From: Coriobacteriales bacterium OH1046
GTDB taxonomy: Bacteria; Actinomycetota; Coriobacteriia; Coriobacteriales; Atopobiaceae
Direction of reading: 5' to 3'
DNA length: 64,000 nucleotides
Assembly: GCA_004010535.1 (NCBI GenBank)
Contig: RQYE01000004.1
Location: forward strand, 124,001 to 188,000
The notes under the pieces are model-generated. The model was not told where the DNA came from and did no database searches. It was given only the letters and a program-made list of their open reading frames with translations. This document shows, in pieces, positions 5,978 to 14,256 of the stretch. Within the stretch, counting starts at the first letter, position 1. Every line of letters begins with the position of its first letter. A program made the translations under genes and the position numbers.

Positions 5978-8112
5978 GCGATTACGTCGACATATGGGGA
6001 ATCAAGACAAACAACCTAAAGGGAATTTCGGTTAGGCTGAAGAAGCATTCGCTCAACCTTGTTGTAGGTCCGTCCGGTAGCGGCAAATCGTCCTTTGCAT
6101 ATGATACGGTCGCGCAGATAGGCCAGCACGAGTTCGCAGCGATGTTCTCCGACAACGTCGCGGAGCCGACGTATAGAGTTGACGGATACAGCGGTATGGT
6201 AGCGGCTGTTCCCATACACCAGTCAAATTACAACACGAACATGAGATCTACCATAGGTACTTACTTTGGGCTGAACAGGAGCATCGCATTAATCTATGCA
6301 GCTCAAACCGGGAAGAGCGAAGACTTCTTCACATTAAACAAGGAAGGCAATCTTTGCGAGTCCTGCCACGGGCTAGGAACTCTCCGAAAACTAGATGCCA
6401 ACAGGATTATCGACTACAACGTTCCATTAAGGGATAACCCCGTAAGATGCTGGAACCGATACAAGGATTTCTACCGGCAAATCATCGTGAAATTCTGCGC
6501 CGAGAAGGATATCGACTCAAGCAAAACTTTCCGTGATTTAACTCAGTCTGAACGCGATTTGTTGCTGTATGGCGAAAGCGATGAGAAATACTCCATTCGA
6601 TACAAGAAGACCGGCTCCTTTTCGCGTCGTACCACCAAATACCACGGAATGCTAACAGGCACTCCGATGATTGTCGGGTTCTCTCCGGGGAAGCAGTACT
6701 ACGGTGATATCATATGCCCGGATTGTTTGGGTAAGAAATATGCGGGCTTCTTTGAGGAGTATAGAGTTAACGGTATATCTATCGGCGAGTTTATGACGAC
6801 TCCATTCTGCGAGCTTCATCCTATTGCCAGAAGCTTCAGCACGAACCCTGCAGTTTCCAAAATACCTTTCATACTGAATGGTCTAATTGGTTTCCTTAGC
6901 AAGGCTATCGAGCTGAATTTGGGACACTTGAGCTTTAACAGATCAATACCCACCCTATCGGGGGGCGAGCTGCAGAGACTTCGCATGGTTCAAGTCTTCA
7001 ACACCCAGCTGGCAGACTTGCTTGTTGTGCTAGATGAACCTCTCGCTGGCCTGTCTGGAGATGAGCGTTTACTTGTGTTTGACAATATTGTCGACCTTTC
7101 AAGCCGGCATACACTCTTGGTCGTTGACCACAGTGATGCATTTGTACGCAGTGCAGGTAACGTTATCGCACTAGGGAAAGGTGGCGGCAAGAACGGTGGC
7201 AGCTTGGTAGACGCCGGCCAGTTCTTCGCCGCACAAAAGGAAGAGCCCCTATTCAGCATCGAACCCGGGAATGGTAGCCTTCTACACTTTTCATCGAGCA
7301 ATAGGATTTATGGATTCTCCGGCATTGATGTCACTATTGAGCAAGGATGTATGAATCTGCTAACCGGCAAATCTGGAGTAGGAAAATCCACTCTTTTGCG
7401 AGAATACCTCCCCCAGCTAATCGAGGAATACTCGTACGTGAGCCAGAAGCCTCTATCCGGCAATAAGACCTCCTCTGTGGTTACTCTGCTTGGAATATTC
7501 ATAAGGATCACCGAGTTATTTGCAAAGAAATATTCCAAAGACAAGAGCTTTTTCTCGAACCAGCTTGGTTGCGAAGGGGCATGCCCCTCATGCTCGGGCG
7601 CGGGCTATGTCGAATATGGCGATGGAGAATCTCGATCTCGTATAGAATGTGCCGATTGCGCTGGAACTGGGTTTAACAGCAAACTTGGAAAATATAGCCT
7701 TGACGAAAAAACCGTCATTGATATATGGAATATGACTGTAGATGAAGCACGATGCTATTTTGACAATCTAGATTCTGGCATTACGAAACTGCTCGATATG
7801 GCATCTTCGTTGATGCTTGGGCATCTAACACTCGGACAGTCGTCCTCATCACTATCAGGTGGTGAAAACATTCGAATCAAGTTAATGAAATCAGCTCGAG
7901 CAAAAAAGAATGCCAGCGTAATCGGGGTAGATGAGCCGTTCCGCGGATTAAGCAACCGGGAAATTTATCAAGTTGCAAAATACTTGGATACGTTAATGAA
8001 AACAGGAAAGACGATTTTAGTCGTTGATCATACCGAATCTATCGAACGCTACTTTAGCAGACACGTAGTGTTGGAAAACCATAATGGCATATTGATTGGA
8101 ACAGACAGTTAG
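5974..8112 (+). CDS. UvrA-like tandem ABC ATPase of the RiPP locus
   Basis: A 712-residue soluble protein with two ABC ATPase halves arranged as in UvrA. The first half has Walker A GPSGSGKS (32-39), CxxC zinc-type pairs near 127 (CESC) and 247 (CPDC), LSGGE near 327 and Walker B VVLDEP near 349. The second half has Walker A GKSGVGKS near 464, CPSC and CADC near 537-558, LSGGE near 626 and VDEP near 651. It is about 230 residues shorter than housekeeping UvrA and seems to lack most of the UvrB-binding insertions. No membrane segments are present. UvrA-like proteins are known as self-resistance factors for DNA-binding drugs (for example DrrC in daunorubicin producers). An immunity role, or a role in handling the peptide, is inference. 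GC content is low, like the rest of the locus. Confidence 0.8.
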   Translation: MSDYVDIWGIKTNNLKGISVRLKKHSLNLVVGPSGSGKSSFAYDTVAQIGQHEFAAMFSDNVAEPTYRVDGYSGMVAAVPIHQSNYNTNMRSTIGTYFGLNRSIALIYAAQTGKSEDFFTLNKEGNLCESCHGLGTLRKLDANRIIDYNVPLRDNPVRCWNRYKDFYRQIIVKFCAEKDIDSSKTFRDLTQSERDLLLYGESDEKYSIRYKKTGSFSRRTTKYHGMLTGTPMIVGFSPGKQYYGDIICPDCLGKKYAGFFEEYRVNGISIGEFMTTPFCELHPIARSFSTNPAVSKIPFILNGLIGFLSKAIELNLGHLSFNRSIPTLSGGELQRLRMVQVFNTQLADLLVVLDEPLAGLSGDERLLVFDNIVDLSSRHTLLVVDHSDAFVRSAGNVIALGKGGGKNGGSLVDAGQFFAAQKEEPLFSIEPGNGSLLHFSSSNRIYGFSGIDVTIEQGCMNLLTGKSGVGKSTLLREYLPQLIEEYSYVSQKPLSGNKTSSVVTLLGIFIRITELFAKKYSKDKSFFSNQLGCEGACPSCSGAGYVEYGDGESRSRIECADCAGTGFNSKLGKYSLDEKTVIDIWNMTVDEARCYFDNLDSGITKLLDMASSLMLGHLTLGQSSSSLSGGENIRIKLMKSARAKKNASVIGVDEPFRGLSNREIYQVAKYLDTLMKTGKTILVVDHTESIERYFSRHVVLENHNGILIGTDS

Positions 8113-8417
8113 GCGGCTGGGCAAAAAGTAACAGGAGCTAATTCCCTTATCTAATGATGGTCGGATTTAGCCTCTCAAATTGACGATTCGCTCTAACGCC
8201 CCCACCCGCACAGCGGGCGGTTCATTGCTCCGCGCGGCACGCGGCGCAGGGTTGAGGGCCCTCGAACCGAAACTCAGCTGGAGCTAAGGACTGAGTCCCA
8301 GCTTTAGCCCTTGATTGCGGAGAATAAACGCGGGGCACTGGAGAGTAAACGCTCGACCTGCGGAAACGCAATCTGCTTGCATGCAACTGAGCTTACGCAA
8401 AGGCTTGGTCAGCATAC
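8113..8417. other. Intergenic stretch with a small GC hairpin
   Basis: No gene is seen between the UvrA-like stop and the 3' end of the broken Nudix gene. CCCGC-ACA-GCGGG at 8205-8217, followed by CGGTTCATT, may terminate the RiPP operon. It resembles the hairpin CCACCCGC-CCA-GCGGGTGG at 37184-37202, which hints that both may be ends of a decayed mobile element or a recurring terminator type. Confidence 0.4.
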
Positions 8418-8462
8418 TCACAGAGGAACTGATTCGGCCTCTTCAAGCGCGTTGCGGTTGCT

Positions 8463-8570
8463 TGAGTATTGCACGCTCAGAGTAGCACCCGTTTCGCGCT
8501 TTCCGTATCACCTTGCCACTTGACCGTTTCACGGCTTCCGTATCACCCGTTTCACCCAATCCGTATCGCC
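8463..8570. repeat. Left IS21 end with three internal transposase-binding repeats
   Basis: Three 24-bp direct repeats of the form CCGTTTC-N8-CCGTATCRCC start at 8489, 8524 and 8547. IS21 elements carry multiple repeats of this kind inside each end as IstA-binding sites. Confidence 0.75.
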
Positions 8571-8632
8571 CGACGCCTCCTTTCTACAATCGGGATGCCA
8601 TGTAACCGGCCAGGAGAAAGGAGAACCCAGAC

Positions 8633-9748
8633 ATGGCGAGGAGGATACGGGCGAAGCCGATGATGGGGCTTCGCGAGCAAGGGGTGTCGCGCCGCGCGAT
8701 AGCGCGGACGCGGCACATGTCGATGGAGTCGGTCTGCGGCGTCTTCGACATGGCCGCCGAGCGCGGCATAACCCGGGAGCAGGTGGAGGGAATGACCGAC
8801 GACGAGGTCTACCGCCTGTCCTGCCCCGACAGGCACGTGCACGAGAGCGTCTTCGGGGAACCCGACTGGGAATACGTGCACGGGGAGATGGCGAAGGTCG
8901 GGGTCGATCTGCGCCTTCTGCACGGCGAGTACAGGGCGGAATGCGCAAGACGGCACAGGGTCCCGATGGGCTGCACCAAGTTCTGCGAGGGCTACGGCGC
9001 CTGGGCGGTCGCGAACGACCTGGCCAAGCGCATCGAGCGCAAGGCGGGCCAGTCCTGCGAGGTCGACTGGTCCGGCCCGACGCTCGGCAAGGGCCTGGTC
9101 GGCCCCACGACCGGCGAGGTCTCCAAGATCTACCTGTTCGTGGGCGTGCTTCCCTTCGGCCAGAACGCCTACTTCGAGCCCACGCCGGACATGGGGGAGC
9201 GCTCCTGGCTGCGATGCCACGTGCATATGTGCGAGTTCTGGGGCGGCGTGCCGGAAAGGACCGTCTGCGGCAACCTGAAGACCGGGGTCGTCAAGCACCC
9301 GCGCGAGGGCGAGATCGTGCTCAACGACGCCTACGAGGCGCTCGGGGAGCGCTACATGGCCGCGATCGTGCCCGCCCAGGTCAGGGAGCCCAAGCAGAAG
9401 CCGTCGGCGGGGGGCACCGTGAGGGACGCGGCGACATGGGTGATCGCGCAGCTGCGCAGCCGGACCTTCGCCAGTTTCGACGAGGTTCCGCTCGCGGTGC
9501 GCGAATGCAACGCGGCCTACAACGCCCATCCTTTCCAGAAGCGCGAGGGCAGCCGCGACTCCGTGTTCGCGGAAGCCGAGGCCGCATGCGCGCACGCGCT
9601 GCCGCGCCTCGCGTCGCCGAGATACAAGCACCTCAAGGCGATCCTCGACTCGAACCTCGACGCCGAGCGCGACGCGGCGCCGAAGAGGCGCGCGGACGCG
9701 GATGGAACCGGAGCCCACCTTCGCGGCGCAGACTACTACAGGGACTAG
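8633..9748 (+). CDS. istA: IstA-type transposase with altered catalytic site
   Basis: A 371-residue IS21 transposase starting after AAAGGAG. It has an N-terminal helix-turn-helix (about 10-40), the integrase core with EVDWSG (D145), and the typical C-terminal end RGADYYRD. Two of the three DDE residues appear lost. The second Asp, normally in DNLKTG, is Gly213 (CGNLKTG). The Glu expected in the later motif is Gly260 (SAGGTV). Each change needs only one A-to-G transition. Compared with remembered full-length IstA (about 500 residues) it also lacks roughly 130 residues between SVFAEAEAA and RLASPRYKHL. It is therefore probably inactive on its own, although the frame is open. Confidence 0.85.
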   Translation: MARRIRAKPMMGLREQGVSRRAIARTRHMSMESVCGVFDMAAERGITREQVEGMTDDEVYRLSCPDRHVHESVFGEPDWEYVHGEMAKVGVDLRLLHGEYRAECARRHRVPMGCTKFCEGYGAWAVANDLAKRIERKAGQSCEVDWSGPTLGKGLVGPTTGEVSKIYLFVGVLPFGQNAYFEPTPDMGERSWLRCHVHMCEFWGGVPERTVCGNLKTGVVKHPREGEIVLNDAYEALGERYMAAIVPAQVREPKQKPSAGGTVRDAATWVIAQLRSRTFASFDEVPLAVRECNAAYNAHPFQKREGSRDSVFAEAEAACAHALPRLASPRYKHLKAILDSNLDAERDAAPKRRADADGTGAHLRGADYYRD

Positions 9749-9763
9749 ATCGGAGGGACCGAC

Positions 9764-10504
9764 ATGGTCGACGAGGAGACCCGCCGCAAGCTGCGCGAGA
9801 TGGGCATGGGGGAGATGGTCGGGGCGCTCGACCTGCAGGACGCGGACAGGACCGCGGCGGCGATGCCGTTCGGGGAACGGGTGCGCATGATGGTGGACTA
9901 CGCCTACGAGGCGAAGCGCGCCTCGAGCGTCAAGAGGCTCATGCAGCGCGCGAGGCTGCGCTTCCCGGCGGCGGAGATGGGGGAGATGATGTACGACGGC
10001 AGGGGCATCGACGGCGTGCTCATCCGCGAGGCCGGGACCTGCCAGTTCATGGAGTCGGCGGCCAACGTCGTCATCGAGGGCTGCACGGGCACGGGCAAGA
10101 GCTATCTGGCGTGCTGCCTGGCCAAGCAGGCCTGCAAGAGGCGCAGGAGCGCGCGCTACGTGCGTCTTCCGGACCTTCTGATGGAGCGCGACGAGATGGC
10201 CGCCACGGAGCGCTCGAACGCGAAGATCCTGAGGAAGTACGCGCGTTACGAGCTTCTGGTCCTGGACGAGTGGCTCACGGAGGACGTCGACGACCTCGAC
10301 ATCAGCTTCCTGTTCGAGCTGGTGGAACGACGCTACGCCACCAAATCGACGGTGCTATGCACGCAGTACACGCCGGCGGAATGGCACGGAAGGCTGGGAG
10401 GCGGCGTGCAGGCGGACGCGATGGTCGACCGCTTGGTGCACGGCGCGATCCGCATAGACCTCGGTGACGTCAACGTCAGGAAACTGCTCGCGGAGAAGAG
10501 GTAG
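9764..10504 (+). CDS. istB: IstB-type ATPase, transposition helper
   Basis: A 246-residue AAA+ ATPase. Walker A is GCTGTGKSYLACCLA near residue 108, Walker B LLVLDEWL near 165, and the C-terminal signature is GDVNVRKLL. IstB assembles on target DNA as an ATP-dependent clamp and recruits IstA. It follows istA by 15 bp with a GGAGGG ribosome site. Unlike IstA, all ATPase motifs look intact and length is normal. Confidence 0.9.
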   Translation: MVDEETRRKLREMGMGEMVGALDLQDADRTAAAMPFGERVRMMVDYAYEAKRASSVKRLMQRARLRFPAAEMGEMMYDGRGIDGVLIREAGTCQFMESAANVVIEGCTGTGKSYLACCLAKQACKRRRSARYVRLPDLLMERDEMAATERSNAKILRKYARYELLVLDEWLTEDVDDLDISFLFELVERRYATKSTVLCTQYTPAEWHGRLGGGVQADAMVDRLVHGAIRIDLGDVNVRKLLAEKR

Positions 10505-10598
10505 CGATACGGAACGCGCGGAACGCGCGATACGCAAACGGCGTGAGCACCGCTACGCAAAACGCGAAACGGGCGGTGCTTACGCCGCGAAATAATCA
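10504..10598. repeat. Right IS21 end with matching inverted repeats
   Basis: In reverse complement this end reads CCGTTTCGCGTTTTGCGTAGC followed by CCGTTTGCGTATC, inverted relative to the left-end repeats. GGAACGCGC is also repeated twice. Confidence 0.7.
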
Positions 10599-10985
10599 TG
10601 CTTTCCCATTCGAGCATCGAAACAGAGGTTTCATAGTCGCACCATCGGAAATCAGAGTGCGCCGCGCTGAGCTGGACGTCAGTGTCTGTCGGCACGTCGC
10701 CAATAAAGCTGTACTCGGGAATCTCCTCCTCCGGCCATGGCGGAACAGCAAGGACACATTTCGCGGGGAGCATAGTAGATGAAGAGAGCTGCAGCATGCT
10801 TCCGGGTACAATTCCGGTTTCCTCCCTTGTCTCTCGTAGAGCAGCCTCCATCGGCGATTCGCTATCCTCTCCGCCGCCGGCGATCCCTTGCCATACATTC
10901 ATATCCGACCTAAGCAAGAGCAGGTATTCTCGGCGCGTCCCTGAACAGCGCCTGAGAAACACTGGAACTTGATACGGCGCTCTTG

Positions 10986-12224
10986 TCATTCCAGCCTTCC
11001 TCCGCCGGCAATGAGATCCATGAGATTGAGGTGATGCACGCCATCTCTCTTCTGCAGCAACGGGTCAAGCGTGAGCAGGTAGCGCGGGTACGAGTCGCGA
11101 ATCTTCTCGAAGGGGCGGTACTCGCGGTCCTCGGTGCTGCGCTCGGCGATGGTCATCGCCACCTGGATATAGCGGTACTCGCCGAAATCCCCCCTAGCGA
11201 TGAAATCGCATTCGAGCTCTCCTATGCGCCCGATGCTGAGCGCGTATCCCTTGCTGCGCAGATACAGGTACGTGATGTTCTCCAGCGCTGGACCGTAGTT
11301 GATCCTCGCGTCGGTGTTCATGGCGAAGTAGAAGCCAAGATCGGCCAGGTAGTACTTCTCATCGCGCGAGAGGGACTTCCTCGACTTCATGTCGAATCTC
11401 GAGCAGCGGTAAAGAACCTTTGCATCAACGAGTATCTGGATGTAGCGATTGAGCGTCTCGCGCTTGATCGGCACCTTCTCGACATCGTTGAAATGCGCAA
11501 GGAGGTTCTTGAGACTCGTAGACGATCCGAAGTTGTTGATGAGGTAGTCGCGCACCGCGTTGAACACCGATACGTTCTTAATCTTGTTCGAGCGCTTCAC
11601 GTCCTTCTCGAAAATCTCGTTGATGACGCTGCGGATGTAGGCGCGCTTGTCTTCCTGCGAATCGTACTCGACGGCTTTGGGGAGTCCTCCGAGCATGAGG
11701 TACTCTGAGAACTCGGATGAGAGGTTTGCATCGACAGCCTTTCCGAGAAAGCGTTTCATGCCGAGGTATTCGGAGAAATCGAGGGTGAAGACGTCGAACT
11801 CGATATAGCGCCCGGTTAGCTTCGTGGCTAGCTCTCCCGAGAGGAGATATGCGTTGGACCCGGTGATGAAGATGGACCACCCGCCATCGGTGCGGTACCC
11901 GTTGATCAACTCCTCAAAACCTTCAACGTTCTGTATCTCGTCGATGAAGAGGTATTTCGTTCCCACAGCGTCAGGAGGGGTTGACGAGTCAATGAGGATT
12001 TCGAGCGCGTCTGGGGTCGCGATTCTCCTGTTGCCGCGCGCATCGAGGTCGATGAACACTATGTTCGATGCAGGGACACCCGACTCCATGAGCTCGTCTG
12101 CGATCGAGCGCATAAGGCAGGACTTGCCGCATCGGCGTACGCCGGTGATGGCCTTGATCATGCCCTCATCATGGTAGAAGCCGCGAATCTGTTCGAGGTA
12201 TTTCTCACGTCGGTAAAACTTCAT
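10986..12224 (-). CDS. ATP-binding protein, AAA_14 / DUF4143 family
   Basis: A 412-residue protein. Walker A is GVRRCGKSCL near residues 27-36, Walker B YLFIDEIQ near 93, and the arginine-finger region FITGSNAYLLSGELATKLTG near 120. The C-terminal DUF4143 domain (about 215-400) has a PD-(D/E)XK nuclease-like core with LECDFIA near 330. The biological role of the family is not settled. It is found scattered through gut Actinobacteria and Bacteroidetes, often in accessory regions. The ribosome site is GGAAGGGG, and the stop overlaps the ATG of the (now broken) Nudix gene. A fragment of a close paralogue lies at 1725-2186. Confidence 0.85.
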   Translation of the reverse strand: MKFYRREKYLEQIRGFYHDEGMIKAITGVRRCGKSCLMRSIADELMESGVPASNIVFIDLDARGNRRIATPDALEILIDSSTPPDAVGTKYLFIDEIQNVEGFEELINGYRTDGGWSIFITGSNAYLLSGELATKLTGRYIEFDVFTLDFSEYLGMKRFLGKAVDANLSSEFSEYLMLGGLPKAVEYDSQEDKRAYIRSVINEIFEKDVKRSNKIKNVSVFNAVRDYLINNFGSSTSLKNLLAHFNDVEKVPIKRETLNRYIQILVDAKVLYRCSRFDMKSRKSLSRDEKYYLADLGFYFAMNTDARINYGPALENITYLYLRSKGYALSIGRIGELECDFIARGDFGEYRYIQVAMTIAERSTEDREYRPFEKIRDSYPRYLLTLDPLLQKRDGVHHLNLMDLIAGGGRLE

Positions 12225-12585
12225 GATGAGACCCCTTCCATTGGGTACTCATTATAGGGTTTATGGGTGTAGTTTTTGAAGTTTTTAAGAAATATACACC
12301 GATATATATGGTTTTTAACCACTTGCTACTATTTCCACTCTATTGTTGCCAAACCCGAAAACCTGTCCGCCTCGTGTCATGTCGTCCGCTCGATGCCCAC
12401 TCGTGTTACCACGTAGGACAACGGGCATCGAGGGTAGTAGCCAGTTGGTAGCCAGCAAATTGCCGCCACTTTTAGCGCATGCGCTTTGCAACGTTCGAAT
12501 TCCAGTTTGCCAATATTACGGAAGTGTATTAATATACACTTCCGTTAGGGCCTACGGACCGACATTGAATCGGGAGGGGGCAATC
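12225..12585. other. Divergent intergenic region between the DUF4143 ATPase and fic
   Basis: An AT-rich 360-bp spacer. On the minus strand TATAAT (about 12252-12257) stands 28 bp upstream of the ATPase start and is a good -10 element, preceded by A-tract repeats of the type TTAAAAAC. On the plus side a long palindrome at 12518-12545 precedes fic. No gene is seen. Confidence 0.5.
12518..12545. promoter_or_regulatory. Perfect inverted repeat upstream of fic (candidate operator)
   Basis: Arms ACGGAAGTGTAT and ATACACTTCCGT (12 bp each, no mismatch) are separated by TAAT. The site ends 40 bp before the fic start codon and is AT-rich in the middle, as expected of a dimeric repressor site near a promoter. 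The binding protein is unknown. Fic proteins with a C-terminal winged helix sometimes regulate themselves. Confidence 0.55.
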
Positions 12586-13770
12586 ATGTGGCCGAGCATC
12601 TCGTATGAAACATGCACATGGGACAGGGACTACGACGAGCTCGCGCTCATCCCCAAGAGCCGCAGACGCAAGATCCTGCCTACCTTTGAGGCTGCGGTCC
12701 CGGTGGCAATCGCACGGCAGACTGTCAGCCTGCCTCCCGAGCTCGAACGGCGAATCGCAGAGGTCGAAATTGCCGTGGCGCGCTTCGACGAGGCCCAGAA
12801 CTCGCGCGATTACGACCTTCCAGCACTCCTCTTGAGGAGCGAATCCTCGTCGAGTTCCCAGATCGAACGGCTCACGTCGAGCGTGCGCAACGTGGCACTC
12901 GCGGAACTCTCCGACAAGGCGCCCGCGAACGCCCTCCTCATCGCGGGCAACGTTGCCGCCATGCGCGAGGCCCTCGAGCAGAGCGGGCCTGTCAGCGTCA
13001 GCTCGATCTGCAGCATTCACGATACGCTCATGGCGGGAACCGCCGAGCGGAAGGGGCTACGTGACGAGCAGGTGTGGATCGGAGGCTCACCCTACAGCCC
13101 GCATGGAGCGGCATTCGTGCCTCCTCACGCCTCGCGCGTGCCCGGATGCCTCGACGACCTCATCGCGTTCGGAGAGCGCGAGGACGTCTCGCCTGTGGTC
13201 AAGGCGGCAATCTTCCACGCGCAGTTCGAGACCATCCATCCGTTCACGGACGGCAACGGCCGCACAGGACGCGCGCTTGTGCACCGCATGTTGGCAAGCG
13301 ACGAGATCCTGATTCATTCGGCTTTGCCCGTTTCCGCAGGGTTGCTGCACGATGTGGAACGGTACATGGAAGCGCTCGATGCCTACCATGCAGGGGGGAT
13401 CGAGCAGATAGTCGGCTGCCTTGCCGACGCGCTGGAGCTCGCAGTCGTCATAGGTTCGCGCATCGCATCCGACATGGACGCCATTCTCGAAGCATGGAGC
13501 GCTGCTAACACGGATCGCGCGGGTTCGGCGTCCCATGACTTGCCCGCGCTCTTGGTAGAGCAGCCCGTCGTGAACGCCGCTTACGTCGCCGAGCGCCTCG
13601 GCATCACCGACCGCGCTGCGCGCACCCTCGTCGAGACCGCCTGCGAGAGGGGCATACTCTCGAAGATGGGCAATGCGAAACGGGGAGCGTTCTACCAGAC
13701 GAGCGAGCTCATCGGGATACTCGAGGAGGCATCGAGCCTGCAGGGGATTCGGAGAATCGCTGCCCGCTAG
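12586..13770 (+). CDS. Fic-domain protein with C-terminal winged helix
   Basis: A 394-residue protein starting at ATG 12586 (RBS GGGAGGGGG). The Fic core carries HPFTDGNGRTGR near residue 224, the full catalytic HxFxDGNGRxxR motif for AMP transfer. The N-terminal part has SSQIERL near residue 90, close to the class II inhibitory helix ((S/T)xxxE(G/N)) but with Arg in place of Gly/Asn at the last position. A winged helix fills the C-terminus (VNAAYVAERLGITDRAARTL near 325). Fic enzymes AMPylate target proteins such as gyrase or EF-Tu, or act on themselves. The target here is unknown. A palindromic operator lies just upstream. Confidence 0.85.
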   Translation: MWPSISYETCTWDRDYDELALIPKSRRRKILPTFEAAVPVAIARQTVSLPPELERRIAEVEIAVARFDEAQNSRDYDLPALLLRSESSSSSQIERLTSSVRNVALAELSDKAPANALLIAGNVAAMREALEQSGPVSVSSICSIHDTLMAGTAERKGLRDEQVWIGGSPYSPHGAAFVPPHASRVPGCLDDLIAFGEREDVSPVVKAAIFHAQFETIHPFTDGNGRTGRALVHRMLASDEILIHSALPVSAGLLHDVERYMEALDAYHAGGIEQIVGCLADALELAVVIGSRIASDMDAILEAWSAANTDRAGSASHDLPALLVEQPVVNAAYVAERLGITDRAARTLVETACERGILSKMGNAKRGAFYQTSELIGILEEASSLQGIRRIAAR

Positions 13771-13833
13771 CTTGTCCACGGGTTGCAGAGATAATACGGG
13801 ATCTAGACGTGCGTCCCGATATCCTTGCTTCGA

Positions 13834-14037
13834 TCATGGGGGGTCTCCTGTCACGAGGTTGTCGATGGAGGTCCCGAACAGCTCGGTGACGATCGCCGGG
13901 CTCTGCACATCGGGATAGAACTTCCCGTTCTCCCAGTTCGAGATCGTCTGACGGCTCACGAACACCTTCTCGGCGAGCTCCTCCTGCGACATCCCGGCCT
14001 CTGCGCGCAGTTCCCGAACCGTCTTACCGACTTCCAT
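13834..14037 (-). CDS. Short XRE-family regulator (67 aa)
   Basis: A single helix-turn-helix of the XRE type: MSQEELAEKVFVSRQTISNW, followed by ENGKFYPDVQS and SIDNLVTGD. The RBS is GGAGGG. Related proteins in Firmicutes and Actinobacteria usually continue with membrane segments after this point. This one stops at GDPP, so it is either a minimal regulator or a truncated gene. Its target is not evident. It converges on fic. Confidence 0.7.
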   Translation of the reverse strand: MEVGKTVRELRAEAGMSQEELAEKVFVSRQTISNWENGKFYPDVQSPAIVTELFGTSIDNLVTGDPP

Positions 14038-14187
14038 GCGGCCCTCCTTCCAACGCTTACGGATTCCACCCTACTGTGCCCGCGCGCCATTATCCGCCAA
14101 AGGCGCTTGCAGAGGACCGGTAGCCTTGCCAAAAGTGTTTGACGTAGGTGGGGTTCAGCGTCTTGGAAAGGCTTATGCGGGTTTAAG

Positions 14188-14223
14188 AAACCCCTCCGAC
14201 GAGCGAGAGCTAGCAGAGGGGTT
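14188..14223 (-). terminator. Intrinsic terminator of the carA-carB-guaA unit
   Basis: Stem AAACCCCTC / GAGGGGTTT, 33 bp downstream of the guaA stop on the minus strand, followed by CTTAAA. The stem includes the A and T runs, so it may work in both directions. Confidence 0.75.
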
Positions 14224-14256
14224 TATCGTACTTAGCTGGGAAAATGTGCGCTCAGG

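Larger units (their letters stand above)
8463..10598 (+). mobile_element. IS21-family insertion sequence (2136 bp) with TGCT target duplication
   Basis: Left end TGAGTATTGCACGCTC and right end (reverse complement) TGATTATTTCGCGGCG begin with TGA and share a run up to CCGTTTCGCG. The 4-bp duplication TGCT is at 8459-8462 and 10599-10602. The element carries istA and istB in the usual order. Boundaries are fixed by exact reconstruction of the interrupted Nudix gene. Confidence 0.9.
8418..10989 (-). pseudogene. Nudix hydrolase gene interrupted by the IS21-type element
   Basis: The N-terminal part (10989 down to 10599) encodes a Nudix fold with the motif GGGEDSESPMEAALRETREE at residues 38-57. 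The C-terminal part lies on the other side of the insertion sequence (8458 down to the TGA at 8418). Removing 8463-10598 and one TGCT copy restores a perfect reading frame of 143 codons that reads MLEWESNRNALEEAESVPL across the junction. Nudix enzymes of this type hydrolyse nucleoside triphosphates or related X-diphosphates. Its ATG overlaps the stop of the ATPase gene upstream (ATGA), so it was the second gene of that operon. A read-through product continues into IS sequence to 10333. Confidence 0.9.

Noticed and set aside
8941..10467. Long Arg-rich open frame of about 508 residues on the + strand
   Set aside because: It overlaps istA and istB in another frame, is dominated by Arg, Gly and Ala, and has no family likeness. 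It is a high-GC shadow frame.
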